A stretch of DNA of 64,000 nt. It comes from Geothrix campi. GTDB lineage: Bacteria; Acidobacteriota; Holophagae; Holophagales; Holophagaceae. The stretch is from positions 248,001-312,000 of the forward strand of contig NZ_JANHMP010000002.1 in assembly GCF_024609265.1 (NCBI RefSeq). Reading direction: 5' to 3'. The position numbers were made by a program, and so were the translations under genes. Below, in pieces: positions 1 through 9,310 of this stretch. Under the pieces are notes generated by a model. That model worked only from the letters and a program-made list of their open reading frames with translations. It did not search any database and was not told the DNA's origin. Each line of letters starts with the position of its first letter. Position 1 is the first letter of the stretch.

Positions 1-1
1 C

Positions 2-2086
2 GCTCCCGCTCTGGCTGCCCTCATGACCCTGCCCATCCTCGCCGCCGATCCGGCCGTCGCCGCCAACCCGTTCTTCGGGGACTGGAAGGCGCCTTTCGGC
101 GTGCCGCCCTTCGCCGATATCAAGGAAGACCACTTCCTGCCAGCCTTCCGCGAGGGCATGGCGCGGCAGAAGGCCGAGGTGGCCACCATCGCGGATGCGA
201 AGGAGGCTCCGACCTTCGCGAATACGATCGTGGCCTTGGACTTATCGGGCCAGTTCATGGATCGTGTGGGCTCCGTGTTCTTCAACCTCACGGGCGCAGA
301 GACCAATCCCAAGCTCCAGGCTGTGAACCGCGAAGTCATGCCGCTGATGGCTGCGCACCGCGATGACATCAACCTGAATGCGAAGCTGTTCCAGCGCGTC
401 AAGGCGGTGTGGGACGCCCGCGCCACGCTGAAGCTCGACCCGGACCAGGCCCGCCTGCTGGAGCGCACCTACAAGGGCTTCGTCCGCTCGGGGGCGGCCC
501 TCACTGCCGACCAGCAGACCCGCATGCGCGCCATCAATGCCGAGCAGTCGAAGCTGGGCGTGGACTTCGGGGATCGCCTCCTCAAGGCCACCAAGGCCTT
601 CCAGGTGGTGGTGGAGAAGCCCGCTGACCTCGCCGGGCTGCCCGAGGGCGTGCGCATGGCCGCGGCCGCCGCCGCCAAAAAGGCAGGCAAGGAGGGCCAG
701 TGGCTGTTCACCCTGGACGGTCCCAGCATCTGGCCCTTCCTGGAATACGCCCAGAACCGCGAGCTGCGGAAGCGCCTGCTCACAGGCTACCTGGAGCGCT
801 GCAACCAGGGCGGCGAGACCGACACCAACGCCATCGTGGCCCAGGTGGCGGCCCTGCGCGTGGAGAAGGCCCAGCTGCTGGGCTACCGCACCTGGGCGGA
901 CTTCGTGCTCGAAGAAAACATGGCCAAGGATCCCAAGGGCGTCTACGGCCTGCTGGACCAGATCTGGAAGCCCGCGCTGGACGTCGCGAAGAAGGAGCGC
1001 GCCGAGCTGCAGGCCATGATGGCGAAGGATCTGCCGGGCCAGAAGCTGGAGCCCTGGGACTGGCGCTACTACGCCGAGAAGGTGAAGCAGGCCAAGTACG
1101 ACTTCGACGAAGAATCGGTGAAGCCCTACTTCGCCATCGACGCCGTGCGCCAGGGTGCCTTCACCCTCGCCGGCCGGCTCTACGGCATCACCTTCACCGA
1201 GCTGAAGGACATGCCCCTCTACCAGAAGGACGTGCGCTGCTTCGAAGTGAAGGAGCAGGATGGCCGGCACCTGGGCCTGATCTACGTGGACTACCACCCC
1301 CGGCCTGGCAAGCGGGGTGGCGCCTGGATGAGCAGCTACCGCCAGGCCTGGGTCAAGGACGGCAAGCAGGTGGACCCCGTGGTGGTGAACGTCTGCAACT
1401 TCACGGCCCCGGCGGGAAACCGCCCGGCGCTGCTGACCTCGGATGAGGTGCGCACGCTCTTCCACGAGTTCGGCCACGGCCTGCACGGGCTCTTCTACAA
1501 GGGCCGCTACCGCGGCACCGCCGGCACCCCCCGGGACTTCGTGGAACTGCCCAGCCAGGTCATGGAGAACTGGTCGATGGAGCCGGAGATGCTGAAGCTC
1601 TACGCGAAGCACTACAAGACCGGCGAGGTCATCCCGGATGCCCTCGTGGCCAAGATGAAGAAGGCCGCCACCTTCGGCCAGGGCTTCGCCACGGTGGAAT
1701 ACATGGCCGCCTCGCTGCTGGACATGGACTGGCACACGCTGACGACCACGAAACCCCAGGACACCGCCGCCTTCGAGAAGGCCTCGCTGGCCAAGTGGGG
1801 CCTCATCGCCGAGATCCCGCCCCGCTACCGCAGCCCCTACTTCAACCACATCATGGGCGGCTACGCCGCGGGCTACTACAGCTACATCTGGAGCGCCGTG
1901 CTGGACACGGACGCCTTCCAGGCCTTCAAGGAGAAGGGCAACCTCTTCGACCCCGCCACCGCGGCCAAGTTCCGCGCCGAGGTGCTTTCGAAGGGCGGCA
2001 CGATCGATCCGGCGCAGCTCTACCGGAACTTCCGCGGCCGTGATCCGAAGGTCGAGCCGTTGCTGGAGAAGCGAGGCTTGAAGTAG
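2..2086 (+). CDS. M3 family oligopeptidase (peptidyl-dipeptidase Dcp/OpdA-like), 5' end outside window
   Basis: This is a zinc metallopeptidase of the thimet oligopeptidase family that trims short peptides. Counting from the ATG at 23, the catalytic helix reads HEFGHGLHG at about residues 481-489, with the expected downstream Glu region and the C-terminal Tyr/Gly-rich segment of M3 enzymes. About 690 residues is normal for the family. The reading frame is open through position 2. The residues encoded before the ATG (APALAAL) continue into a hydrophobic stretch ending ADPAVA, which looks like the tail of a signal peptide. The true start therefore probably lies left of the window and the enzyme is probably exported. 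The ATG at 23 alone would give a poor signal sequence. Family assignment is secure; the precise start and location are inferred. Confidence 0.93.
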   Translation, partial: APALAALMTLPILAADPAVAANPFFGDWKAPFGVPPFADIKEDHFLPAFREGMARQKAEVATIADAKEAPTFANTIVALDLSGQFMDRVGSVFFNLTGAETNPKLQAVNREVMPLMAAHRDDINLNAKLFQRVKAVWDARATLKLDPDQARLLERTYKGFVRSGAALTADQQTRMRAINAEQSKLGVDFGDRLLKATKAFQVVVEKPADLAGLPEGVRMAAAAAAKKAGKEGQWLFTLDGPSIWPFLEYAQNRELRKRLLTGYLERCNQGGETDTNAIVAQVAALRVEKAQLLGYRTWADFVLEENMAKDPKGVYGLLDQIWKPALDVAKKERAELQAMMAKDLPGQKLEPWDWRYYAEKVKQAKYDFDEESVKPYFAIDAVRQGAFTLAGRLYGITFTELKDMPLYQKDVRCFEVKEQDGRHLGLIYVDYHPRPGKRGGAWMSSYRQAWVKDGKQVDPVVVNVCNFTAPAGNRPALLTSDEVRTLFHEFGHGLHGLFYKGRYRGTAGTPRDFVELPSQVMENWSMEPEMLKLYAKHYKTGEVIPDALVAKMKKAATFGQGFATVEYMAASLLDMDWHTLTTTKPQDTAAFEKASLAKWGLIAEIPPRYRSPYFNHIMGGYAAGYYSYIWSAVLDTDAFQAFKEKGNLFDPATAAKFRAEVLSKGGTIDPAQLYRNFRGRDPKVEPLLEKRGLK

Positions 2087-2165
2087 CTGAATGCTTCGGG
2101 ACCGACGGGCCCAGCACCCTTGAAATCCTGAAGGGAATCATCCGTCCATCGCCAAGGAGAGTTAC

Positions 2166-2348
2166 ATGGCCGAAGTCACCAAGTTCCAGGAAATGAACGG
2201 CTGCTCCGCCTGCATGCACGCCGCAGAAGGAGATCCCGCCGGCACGCCCGCCAGCGCGCATGGGAAGGGCTTCTGGTGCAAGCCGCTCGCCCGGGCTGTG
2301 GATTCCAAGGACGGCAGCCACTGCGAGAAGTGGGCGTACGAAGCCTAG
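2166..2348 (+). CDS. Small four-cysteine hypothetical protein
   Basis: This is a 60-residue protein that I do not recognise. It has a good ribosome binding site (AAGGAG a few bases before the ATG) and codon use like its neighbours. It contains a CSAC pair (Cys13, Cys16) and two further cysteines (Cys38, Cys53). Together with two histidines these could bind a metal or form disulfides. No signal peptide or membrane segment is visible, so a cytosolic location is likely. It sits 80 bases after the M3 peptidase and runs convergently into kdsC with only nine bases between the stop codons. Function is unknown. Confidence 0.7.
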   Translation: MAEVTKFQEMNGCSACMHAAEGDPAGTPASAHGKGFWCKPLARAVDSKDGSHCEKWAYEA

Positions 2349-2357
2349 GGTCCACTC

Positions 2358-2909
2358 CTAGTACTTGTTCACGAGTTCGGCCCAGCGACCCTGGGCCTTG
2401 AGGATCCGTTCGGCCACTTGCCGCAGCACGCCCCGGCCACCCGCCACGGGCACGGTCCAGTGGCAGACGGCTTGCACCTCCTCCACGGCATCGGCGGGAC
2501 AGCAGGCCAGGCCCACGCGGCGGAGCAGGGGCAGGTCCGGCAGGTCGTCGCCCAGGTGGGCCACCTGGTCGTAGGTCAGGCCGTACTTGGCGCAGAGCTG
2601 GTCCAGCACCGGCAGCTTGTCGAGATGACCGGCGAAGCAGTCCTCCACGCCCAGGTCCCGGGCCCGGTGCACGGTAGCCCCGGCGTCCAGGCCGGAAATG
2701 AAGGCGACGGGGATGCCCGACCGCTGCAAGTGCTTGATGGCGGCCCCGTCGCGCACATGGAAGGCCTTGGTGTGGCCGGGTTCCGGGCCGTAGAGCAGGG
2801 CGCCGGTGGTGAGGACCCCGTCGATGTCGGTGCAGAGCAGGCGGATCTTGGCGGCGCGCAGGTCCAGGTCGTCCACGGGAATCTCCAGGACCAGCCTACC
2901 CCGGGCCAT
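2358..2909 (-). CDS. kdsC: 3-deoxy-D-manno-octulosonate 8-phosphate phosphatase, KdsC type (HAD family)
   Basis: KdsC removes the phosphate from Kdo-8-phosphate, a cytosolic step in making the inner core of lipopolysaccharide. The HAD nucleophile motif DIDGVLT lies near residue 30. It is followed by the KdsC-typical HVRDGAAIK segment, a substrate-specificity loop of the C0 HAD class, the SGLDA motif II region and a GDDLPDLPLL motif IV. The length of 183 residues matches the family, which has no cap domain. An upstream GTG at 2921 is an alternative start; neither candidate has a strong ribosome binding site. It is not next to other Kdo genes here. A related HAD phosphatase function cannot be excluded. 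Confidence 0.88.
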   Translation of the reverse strand: MARGRLVLEIPVDDLDLRAAKIRLLCTDIDGVLTTGALLYGPEPGHTKAFHVRDGAAIKHLQRSGIPVAFISGLDAGATVHRARDLGVEDCFAGHLDKLPVLDQLCAKYGLTYDQVAHLGDDLPDLPLLRRVGLACCPADAVEEVQAVCHWTVPVAGGRGVLRQVAERILKAQGRWAELVNKY

Positions 2910-3014
2910 GACGACGGTCACGATCCGGCCCGGAGACCGCCAGAAAACTGGAATGTTGGCTTGTCGAATGATCCAATGGGTATACAGTTTTTTGGGTGGC
3001 TGGTCATTTTCCGG

Positions 3015-3045
3015 TTGACTTGGATCGAAACTGGATGATCATAGT
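3015..3045 (+). promoter_or_regulatory. Candidate promoter of the ArsR-RND operon
   Basis: TTGACT at 3015-3020 is a five-of-six match to a -35 box. A weaker -10 candidate (GATCAT or CATAGT) follows 16-19 bases later, ahead of the GTG start at 3063. The surrounding 2922-3062 gap is more AT-rich than the genes. If the ArsR protein is autoregulated, as is usual for the family, its operator should lie here. The -10 element is ambiguous. Confidence 0.4.
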
Positions 3046-3062
3046 CGCATGGAGTTGATTCT

Positions 3063-3392
3063 GTGAACCACCAGCTCAGCAATCCGATGATCGATGAAGT
3101 GAGCGGCCTCTTCAGCGCCCTGGGTGATGCCTCGCGGTTGAAGATCCTGCGCTCCCTCCTCGACAGCAAGGGCCCCCTGAGCCAGGGCGCGGTGGCGGAA
3201 GCCTCCGGCCTGTCCCAGGCCAACGCCTCGAAGCACCTGGCCTGCCTGGTGCGGGTGGGGCTTGTGGCCCGGGAGCCTGAAGGCAATGCCGTCTACTTCA
3301 CCCCTGTGATGCCCCTGGTGGGTGAGCTGTGTGACCTTGTCTGCGGACACGTGACCGATCGCGCAAAGATGACCTATAAGGCGCTTAAATGA
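3063..3392 (+). CDS. ArsR/SmtB-family transcriptional repressor
   Basis: This is a 109-residue winged-helix regulator. The recognition helix region (LSQGAVAEASGLSQANASKH) and the wing (EPEGNAVYFT) are typical of ArsR proteins. It has three cysteines: Cys61 just after the recognition helix, and Cys90 and Cys94 in the last helix (ELCDLVC). The E-L-C-x-L-V-C layout differs from the metal-binding CVC of ArsR/CadC. It would suit a thiol, persulfide or soft-metal sensor like SqrR/BigR relatives, but that is inference. The GTG start has GGAG about nine bases upstream; an in-frame ATG at 3087 is an alternative. It is the first gene of a rightward operon with an RND exporter, thioredoxin and rhodanese and probably represses it. 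Confidence 0.9.
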   Translation: MNHQLSNPMIDEVSGLFSALGDASRLKILRSLLDSKGPLSQGAVAEASGLSQANASKHLACLVRVGLVAREPEGNAVYFTPVMPLVGELCDLVCGHVTDRAKMTYKALK

Positions 3393-3442
3393 ACGAATGA
3401 TTCTATATGCAGTTGCTTTTTTTTGCCTAGGAGTATTCCTTT

Positions 3443-4756
3443 ATGAACATTAAAGCCATAACGGGATTGAGCTTGGCGCTGCTGTCGGGGGGTAGCCTCC
3501 TGGGGCAGGGGGGCTTGACCGTGGCCGAGACCATCCGGAAGGCCTGGACGGATCAGGCCGGCCTCCGTGCGGGCCAGGCCATGGTGGAAGCCCGCCAGGC
3601 GGAAGCCGAGGGTTACCGCGACCTCCGGTTGCCGAACCTCACGCTCCAGGCCCAGGGGATCCGCACCAACGAGCCCATGATGGCCTTCGGCATCAAGCTG
3701 AACCAGGCCCGCATCGGAGCGGCGGACTTCAACCCGCAGGCCCTGAACCACCCGGATCCCATCGGCGCCTACGGCGGCTCGGCCGTGCTCCAGCAGCCCC
3801 TATACGCGGGTGGGCGGATCGTGGCCGCCCGGCGGGCCGGCGACTTCATGGCCCAGGCCGAAGCCGCCAGCCAGGAACGCCGGAAGCAGGAGACGGCCCA
3901 GGCGGTGGTGGAGGCCTATTTCGGCACCCAGGTGGCCGAGCAGGCCCTCAAGTGGGTGGAGGACTCCCGGACCTGGATCCAGGGCATGGAGGACTTCGTG
4001 GGCGCCCGCGTGAAGCAGGGCCTGATGCTGGAATCCGAACTCCAACGCCTCAAGGCCTTCCATGCCCAGATCGATGCGCAGAAGGCCGAGGTCACCAAGC
4101 AGGTGCGGTCAGCCCGCTCGGGCCTGGGCCTTCTCACCGGCAGCGGACCGGTGGAAGGCCCCCTGGCCACCCCATTGGAGCCCACCGATCCCGCAGCCCC
4201 TCTGCCCTCCGGGCCGCGGGGCGACCTGCTGGCGGCGGAACTGCAAGCCAAGGCCGCCGGGGAGGGCGCCAAGGCCGCCCACGGCAACCTGCTGCCCGAG
4301 GTGGGCCTGGAACTCGGCGCGGGCACCCTCCATCACTCCTGGTCCGATAAGGGCAACTGGACCTGGGCCGGGGTGGGCGTGAAGTGGAAGGTGTTCTCCG
4401 CGCCGGACCGGGCCAAGGCGAGGGCCGCCCGCGCCCAGGAGCGCGCCGCCAGCGACATGCGCAGCTTCAAGCAGCAGCAGGCCGAACACGAGGTCCGGGT
4501 GGCGAGGGAATCCGTCCTGGCCGCCCAGGCCCGCTATGCCGCCGCCAAGGAATCCCTGGTCGCCTCCGAAGAGTCCAAGCGCCTGCGGGAGGCCCGCCAC
4601 AAGGAGGGTCTCACCCCCCTGATCGAGGTGCTCGATGCCGAAGCCGCCGTGCAAGGCGCCCGCACCCTCATCCTCCAGAGCCTGTTCGATCTTCGCGTGA
4701 GCCGCGCCAGCCTGGATCTTGCGACCGGCACCCCCATCGAAGGAGTGAAGCCATGA
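3443..4756 (+). CDS. TolC-family outer-membrane efflux channel
   Basis: This is a 437-residue outer-membrane factor that forms the exit duct of a tripartite pump. It begins with a signal peptide (hydrophobic core then SLLGQ) and contains two repeats of long amphipathic helices. The second repeat ends with the typical EARHKEGLTPLIEVLDAE segment and a helix near the C-terminus. AGGAG lies nine bases before the ATG. Its stop codon overlaps the start of the adaptor gene (ATGA), so the two are translationally coupled. Together with the next two genes it forms a complete TolC-adaptor-RND exporter. The substrate cannot be read from the sequence. Confidence 0.93.
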   Translation: MNIKAITGLSLALLSGGSLLGQGGLTVAETIRKAWTDQAGLRAGQAMVEARQAEAEGYRDLRLPNLTLQAQGIRTNEPMMAFGIKLNQARIGAADFNPQALNHPDPIGAYGGSAVLQQPLYAGGRIVAARRAGDFMAQAEAASQERRKQETAQAVVEAYFGTQVAEQALKWVEDSRTWIQGMEDFVGARVKQGLMLESELQRLKAFHAQIDAQKAEVTKQVRSARSGLGLLTGSGPVEGPLATPLEPTDPAAPLPSGPRGDLLAAELQAKAAGEGAKAAHGNLLPEVGLELGAGTLHHSWSDKGNWTWAGVGVKWKVFSAPDRAKARAARAQERAASDMRSFKQQQAEHEVRVARESVLAAQARYAAAKESLVASEESKRLREARHKEGLTPLIEVLDAEAAVQGARTLILQSLFDLRVSRASLDLATGTPIEGVKP

Positions 4757-5787
4757 AGTCAGCATTTGTGCTCGCCGGCCTGAGTGTGGCGTTGCTCGGG
4801 AATCTCGCTTGCGGGAGCAAGCGGGACTCCCGAGTGGAGAAGGAACTGCCTCGAGTCGCGGTCTCCCTGGTGGCCGATGGCGCGCCGGAGGGCGGCGCCT
4901 GGGTGGCGGCCACGCTCCAGTCCAGCCGCACGGCCATGATGTCCACCCGCATGGCGGCCCAGGTCAAGCGCGTCCTCGTCCAGGAAGGCCAGCGGGTGGC
5001 TCCCGGCACCCTCCTCATCGCCCTGGGTGACGAGGACCTGCAGGGCCAGCTGAAGGCCGCCGAGACTGGCCTAGCCACCATCGAGGCCCACCACCGCCGC
5101 ATCCAGGCCCTCCAGGCCCAGAAGGCCAGCACCCTCTCCGAGCTGGAGCAGGTGGAAGCCCAGGTGGCCCAGGCCCAGGCCGGGGTCTCTTCCCTGAAGG
5201 CCAACATCGCCTACACGCAGATCCGCGCCCCCTTCGCCGGGGTGGTGCAGTCCCGCAAGGTGAACGAAGGCGACTTCGTCGGTCCCGGTATGCCGCTGCT
5301 GGAACTGGTGGGTGATGGCGAACAGGAACTGGTCGCCACCGTGTCCGAGGCGGAGGCCAAGGGCCTCAAGACCGGCTCGAGGGTGGCGTTCGAAATCGAA
5401 GGCATTCAAGGCGAGGCCCAGGTCACGGGCCTGGCGCCCGGCGGCGATCCCACCAGCCACAAGGGCACCCTGCGGGCCAAGGTGCTCAAGCCCAAGGGCC
5501 TCCGGCAGGGCTCCTTCGCCCGCATCCTGGTGCCGGGCGTGAAGGCGGCTGCTCAGGGCTTCTCCGTGCCCCGCAGCGCCCTCGTGCAGCGGGGCGAGCT
5601 CACGGGCGTGTTCGTGGCCAAGGATGGCCGCGCCGAGCTGCGCTGGCTGTCCCTGGGCGAGGCCGAAGGGGCCTACCTGCCTGTCCGCTCGGGGCTGAAG
5701 GAGGGGGAGAAGGTCATCGACCATCCCGGGGCGCTCCTGGATGGCCAGCCCATCGAAATCTCCAGCGGGGTGAGCCGTGGCAAGTGA
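4753..5787 (+). CDS. RND efflux periplasmic adaptor (HlyD/MFP family) lipoprotein
   Basis: This 344-residue membrane-fusion protein links the RND pump to the TolC channel. The start is set by the ATGA overlap with the upstream stop codon, the AGGAG before it, and a clear lipoprotein signal with lipobox LAC at residues 21-23. An in-frame open stretch further upstream is only the shadow of the tolC gene. A split lipoyl domain flanks a short coiled coil (QAQKASTLSELEQVEAQ region), followed by beta-barrel and membrane-proximal domains. This is the normal adaptor order. It overlaps the pump gene by 11 bases. Confidence 0.93.
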   Translation: MKSAFVLAGLSVALLGNLACGSKRDSRVEKELPRVAVSLVADGAPEGGAWVAATLQSSRTAMMSTRMAAQVKRVLVQEGQRVAPGTLLIALGDEDLQGQLKAAETGLATIEAHHRRIQALQAQKASTLSELEQVEAQVAQAQAGVSSLKANIAYTQIRAPFAGVVQSRKVNEGDFVGPGMPLLELVGDGEQELVATVSEAEAKGLKTGSRVAFEIEGIQGEAQVTGLAPGGDPTSHKGTLRAKVLKPKGLRQGSFARILVPGVKAAAQGFSVPRSALVQRGELTGVFVAKDGRAELRWLSLGEAEGAYLPVRSGLKEGEKVIDHPGALLDGQPIEISSGVSRGK

Positions 5788-8700
5788 AAATGGGGCAAGT
5801 GAGCCCAAACTGGGCCTGGCCGGCCGGCTGGCGAAGAGTTTCCTCCGCAGCAAGCTGACACCGCTCCTCGTCCTGGCCTCGCTGCTGCTGGGCGTCCTCG
5901 CCGTGGTTCTCACGCCGCGGGAGGAGGAGCCTCAGATCATCGTCCCGATGGTCGACCTCTACGTGCCCTACCCGGGCGCGAGCCCCAAAGAGATCGAGAG
6001 CCAGGTCGCCACGCCCCTGGAGCGCCGCCTCTGGGGCATTCCCGGCGTCGAGTACCTCTACAGCACAAGCATGCCGGGCATGGCGCTCATCACGGTGCGC
6101 TTCAAGGTGAACGAACCCCAGGAGCCCAGCCTGGTGAAGATCTACCAGGAACTGGCGGCCAACCCGCAGATCCTGCCGCCTGGGGCCATGAAGCCCATCA
6201 TCAAGCTCCAGACCATCGACGACGTGCCCTTCCTGGTGCTCACCCTTCACGGCGAGGCTGGCTCCGGGCAGACGCCGGGGCAGCTCCGCCAGGTCGGCGA
6301 AGTCCTGGCGCGCGAGCTGTCCGATGTGCCGAACACCGCCCAGGTGAAGGTGGTCGGCGGTGCCCGGCGCATGGTCCGGATTGAGCCGGATCCCGACCGC
6401 CTCCGGTCCCTCAACATGTCGATTGGCGAGCTCCAGCCGGCCCTCCAGGCTGCCGAAGCCCAGCTGCCGGCGGGCGCGCTCGTGGACCACGGCAAGCGCA
6501 CAGAGCTTGAAGCGGCCGGGTTCGTGCTCCAGGCCTCCGAGCTGCGCCGCCTCGTGGTGGGCGTGCGGAACATGAAGCCCGTCTACCTCGCGGATGTCGC
6601 CCGGGTGGGGGACGCCCCCGAGCCTGAGCCGCCCATGGTCCTCTTCGCCGATGCGGCGCGGCCCGGCTTCGAGCCCGCGGTCAGCATCTCCTTGTCCAAA
6701 CGGGCCGGGGCGAACGCCACGGCCCTGGCGGAGCAAGTTCTGGCCAAGGCAGAAGCCCTGCGCGGAACCCTCATCCCCCGCGATCTGAAGGTGGCCGTCA
6801 CCCGGAACTACGGCGAGACGGCCGGAGACAAGTCCAACGAGCTGATCGAGCATCTGCTCATCGCCACCCTCAGCGTCATCGCACTCATCCTGCTGGCCAT
6901 GGGCTGGCGCAGCGCGGTGGTGGTGGGCGTGGCCGTGCCCGTCACCCTGGCGCTGACGCTGCTCATCACCTACCTGTTCGGCTACACGCTGAACCGGGTC
7001 ACGCTGTTCGCGCTCATTTTCTCCATCGGCATCCTGGTGGACGACGCCATCGTGGTGGTGGAGAACATCCACCGGCACCTGCATCTGCCCGGCCAGAAGA
7101 AGACCTTCGCCCGCATGGTGGTGGAGGCGGTGGACGAGGTGGGCAACCCCACGATCCTCGCCACGTTCGCGGTGATCGCGGCCATCCTGCCCATGGCCTT
7201 CGTGCGCGGCCTCATGGGCCCGTACATGCGGCCCATCCCGGTGGGCGCGAGCCTGGCCATGATCTTCAGCCTGATCATCGCCTTCGTCATCAGCCCCTGG
7301 GCCAGCCTCATCGTGTTCCGGAAGGAGGCCCACCTCCCCGAGACCGATCCCTCCGGCCTCCATCCCGGCAGCCCCGACCAGGCAGCCCCCGAACCGGCCC
7401 AGCATCACCGGGGCCCGGACGAGGTGCCCGAGACCCGGTTCACCCGGATCTACCGGACCTCCATGCATGCCCTGCTGACCCGGCCCCGGGTCCGGTGGGC
7501 CTTCTTCGCCGGCGTGGTGGTCTTGCTGGCGGGTGCCATGTCCCTGGTGGGCTTCGGCGTGGTCAAGGTCAAGATGCTGCCCTTCGACAACAAGTCGGAG
7601 TTCATGGTCCAGCTGGACCTCCCGGCCGGCACGCCGAAGGAGGATGCCCTGGCCGCCGGTCAGGACATCGCCCGTCGCCTGCTGAAGGACGCCACGGTCA
7701 AGGATGTACAGGTCTATGCGGGTGAAGCCGCGCCCTTCACCTTCGTGGGCATGGTGCGCCACAGCTTCCTCCGCCAGGCGGCCGAGATGGTCGACATCCA
7801 GGTCAACCTGGTGCCCAAGGGCGACCGCAAGGAGCAGAGCCATGACATCGTCGTGCGCCTGCGGCCCGAGCTCGAGAAGATCTCGAAGCCGGCGGGAGCC
7901 CGCATGAAACTCGTGGAGATCCCGCCTGGGCCGCCGGTCATGGACACCATCGTGGCGGAGATCTATGGGCCTTCCGACGCCGAGCGCACCCGCCTGGCCG
8001 GAGAGGTGCTCGGAGTCTTCAAGAGCGTGAACGGCATCGTGGACGTGGACTCCACCCTGAACCCGACCTCGCCCAAGATCAGCCTTGTTCTCGATCGCGA
8101 GAAGGCGGCCCTCCACGGGGTGGCCCCCGCCCACGTCATCCAGACGCTCTACATGGCGGGTTACGGCCACCAGGCTGGGACCTTCCACGTGCTGGGCGGT
8201 TCCAGTCAGGTGCCCGTGGTGGTGCAACTCGCGCCTGAGAAACGTCGGCACCTGGACCAGATTCTCCAACTCTACGTCCCCGGCGCGCGCGGCATGGTGC
8301 CGCTCAGCGCACTGGTCACCGTGAGGGAGGGCGCCGAAGAACCGGTCATCCACCACAAGAACCTGATGCCTGTCACCTACGTCTTCTCCGACCTGGCGGG
8401 GACCATCGAGAGCCCCGTCTACGCCCTGGCCGCGCTGAACAAGAAGATCGACGCCCTCAAGGGCACCGGTGGCGCGAAGGTCGAGCGCCTCGGCCTGGCC
8501 CACCCCGAGAACACCGAGAACCTCATCATGAAGTGGGACGGCGAATGGCACATCACCCTCGAAGTCTTCCGTGACCTCGGCATGGCCTTCGCCGCCGTGC
8601 TGGTGCTGATCTTCGTGTTGGTGGTGGGCTGGTTCGAAAGCTTCGAGATCCCGTGGGTGATCCTGGTGCCCATCCCGCTTTCCCTCATCGGCATCATCCC

Positions 8701-9094
8701 CGCCCACGGGCTGATGGGTGCCTTCTTCACGGCCACGAGCATGATCGGTTTCATCGCCGGAGCCGGCATCATCGTCCGCAACAGCATCATCTTGGTGGAT
8801 TTCATCGAGCTGAAGCTGAAGGAGGGGATGTCGCTGGAGTCCGCGGTGGAGGAGGCCGGCGTGGTGCGGTTCCGCCCCATGCTGCTGACGGCCGCCGCCG
8901 TGCTGGTGGGGAGCGCCGTCATGCTGGCGGATCCCATCTTCCAGGGCCTGGCCATCAGTCTCATGGCGGGCGAGGTGGCTGCCACCTTGCTGTCCCGCAT
9001 CGCCGTACCGGTGCTCTATTACGTCGTGGCCCGCCGGGGCCACGCGGCCAACCTGCAACGCCAGGCGGCCCTCGCCGCCTCTCCTGAGGATTAA
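5777..9094 (+). CDS. RND efflux transporter permease (AcrB/CusA superfamily)
   Basis: This is a 1105-residue inner-membrane pump driven by the proton gradient. It has the RND layout of two halves, each with one transmembrane helix, a large periplasmic loop and five more helices. The proton-relay Asp pair sits in GILVDDAIVVVENIHRH (Asp422 and Asp423). The second half has the matching GAGIIVRNSIILVDF segment. A proline- and histidine-rich linker (about residues 520-555, with PSGLHPGSPDQAAPEP) separates the halves and is longer than in AcrB. The GTG start lies within the end of the adaptor gene. The operon partners suggest a toxic thiol, sulfur species or soft metal as substrate, but this is not demonstrable here. 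Confidence 0.95.
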   Translation: MASENGASEPKLGLAGRLAKSFLRSKLTPLLVLASLLLGVLAVVLTPREEEPQIIVPMVDLYVPYPGASPKEIESQVATPLERRLWGIPGVEYLYSTSMPGMALITVRFKVNEPQEPSLVKIYQELAANPQILPPGAMKPIIKLQTIDDVPFLVLTLHGEAGSGQTPGQLRQVGEVLARELSDVPNTAQVKVVGGARRMVRIEPDPDRLRSLNMSIGELQPALQAAEAQLPAGALVDHGKRTELEAAGFVLQASELRRLVVGVRNMKPVYLADVARVGDAPEPEPPMVLFADAARPGFEPAVSISLSKRAGANATALAEQVLAKAEALRGTLIPRDLKVAVTRNYGETAGDKSNELIEHLLIATLSVIALILLAMGWRSAVVVGVAVPVTLALTLLITYLFGYTLNRVTLFALIFSIGILVDDAIVVVENIHRHLHLPGQKKTFARMVVEAVDEVGNPTILATFAVIAAILPMAFVRGLMGPYMRPIPVGASLAMIFSLIIAFVISPWASLIVFRKEAHLPETDPSGLHPGSPDQAAPEPAQHHRGPDEVPETRFTRIYRTSMHALLTRPRVRWAFFAGVVVLLAGAMSLVGFGVVKVKMLPFDNKSEFMVQLDLPAGTPKEDALAAGQDIARRLLKDATVKDVQVYAGEAAPFTFVGMVRHSFLRQAAEMVDIQVNLVPKGDRKEQSHDIVVRLRPELEKISKPAGARMKLVEIPPGPPVMDTIVAEIYGPSDAERTRLAGEVLGVFKSVNGIVDVDSTLNPTSPKISLVLDREKAALHGVAPAHVIQTLYMAGYGHQAGTFHVLGGSSQVPVVVQLAPEKRRHLDQILQLYVPGARGMVPLSALVTVREGAEEPVIHHKNLMPVTYVFSDLAGTIESPVYALAALNKKIDALKGTGGAKVERLGLAHPENTENLIMKWDGEWHITLEVFRDLGMAFAAVLVLIFVLVVGWFESFEIPWVILVPIPLSLIGIIPAHGLMGAFFTATSMIGFIAGAGIIVRNSIILVDFIELKLKEGMSLESAVEEAGVVRFRPMLLTAAAVLVGSAVMLADPIFQGLAISLMAGEVAATLLSRIAVPVLYYVVARRGHAANLQRQAALAASPED

Positions 9095-9097
9095 CCG

Positions 9098-9310
9098 ATG
9101 AACGTCGATCGCATCGTCCATACCGTCGCCGGAACCTTCATCCTGCTGAGTCTTGCGCTCGCCCGCTTCCACAACCCGAACTGGATCTGGTTCACGGTCT
9201 TCGTGGGCGCCAACCTGCTCCAGAGCGGCCTCACCAACTGGTGCCTGATGTCCACGATCCTGCGCAAGCTGGGCGTGCCCGAAGGCGCCGGTGTGGGGTG
9301 CTCCCGGTGA
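9098..9310 (+). CDS. DUF2892 (YgaP-type) small membrane protein
   Basis: This is a 70-residue protein with two hydrophobic helices and the layout of the DUF2892 domain, which forms the membrane part of the rhodanese YgaP. Features are an N-terminal helix (HTVAGTFILLSLALA), a second helix starting at WFTVFVGANLLQS, then NWCLMSTILRKLGV and a C-terminal Cys. It starts three bases after the RND gene and overlaps the next start (GTGA). A membrane rhodanese is encoded three genes downstream, so the two halves of a YgaP-like system may be supplied by separate genes. The family is fairly sure; the role is inferred from neighbours. Confidence 0.82.
   Translation: MNVDRIVHTVAGTFILLSLALARFHNPNWIWFTVFVGANLLQSGLTNWCLMSTILRKLGVPEGAGVGCSR

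Noticed and set aside
5714-9172. A 1152-residue reading frame on the minus strand opposite the RND gene
   Set aside because: It is very His/Gly/Asp-rich, has no recognisable domain and mirrors the GC-rich third positions of the clear RND permease gene.
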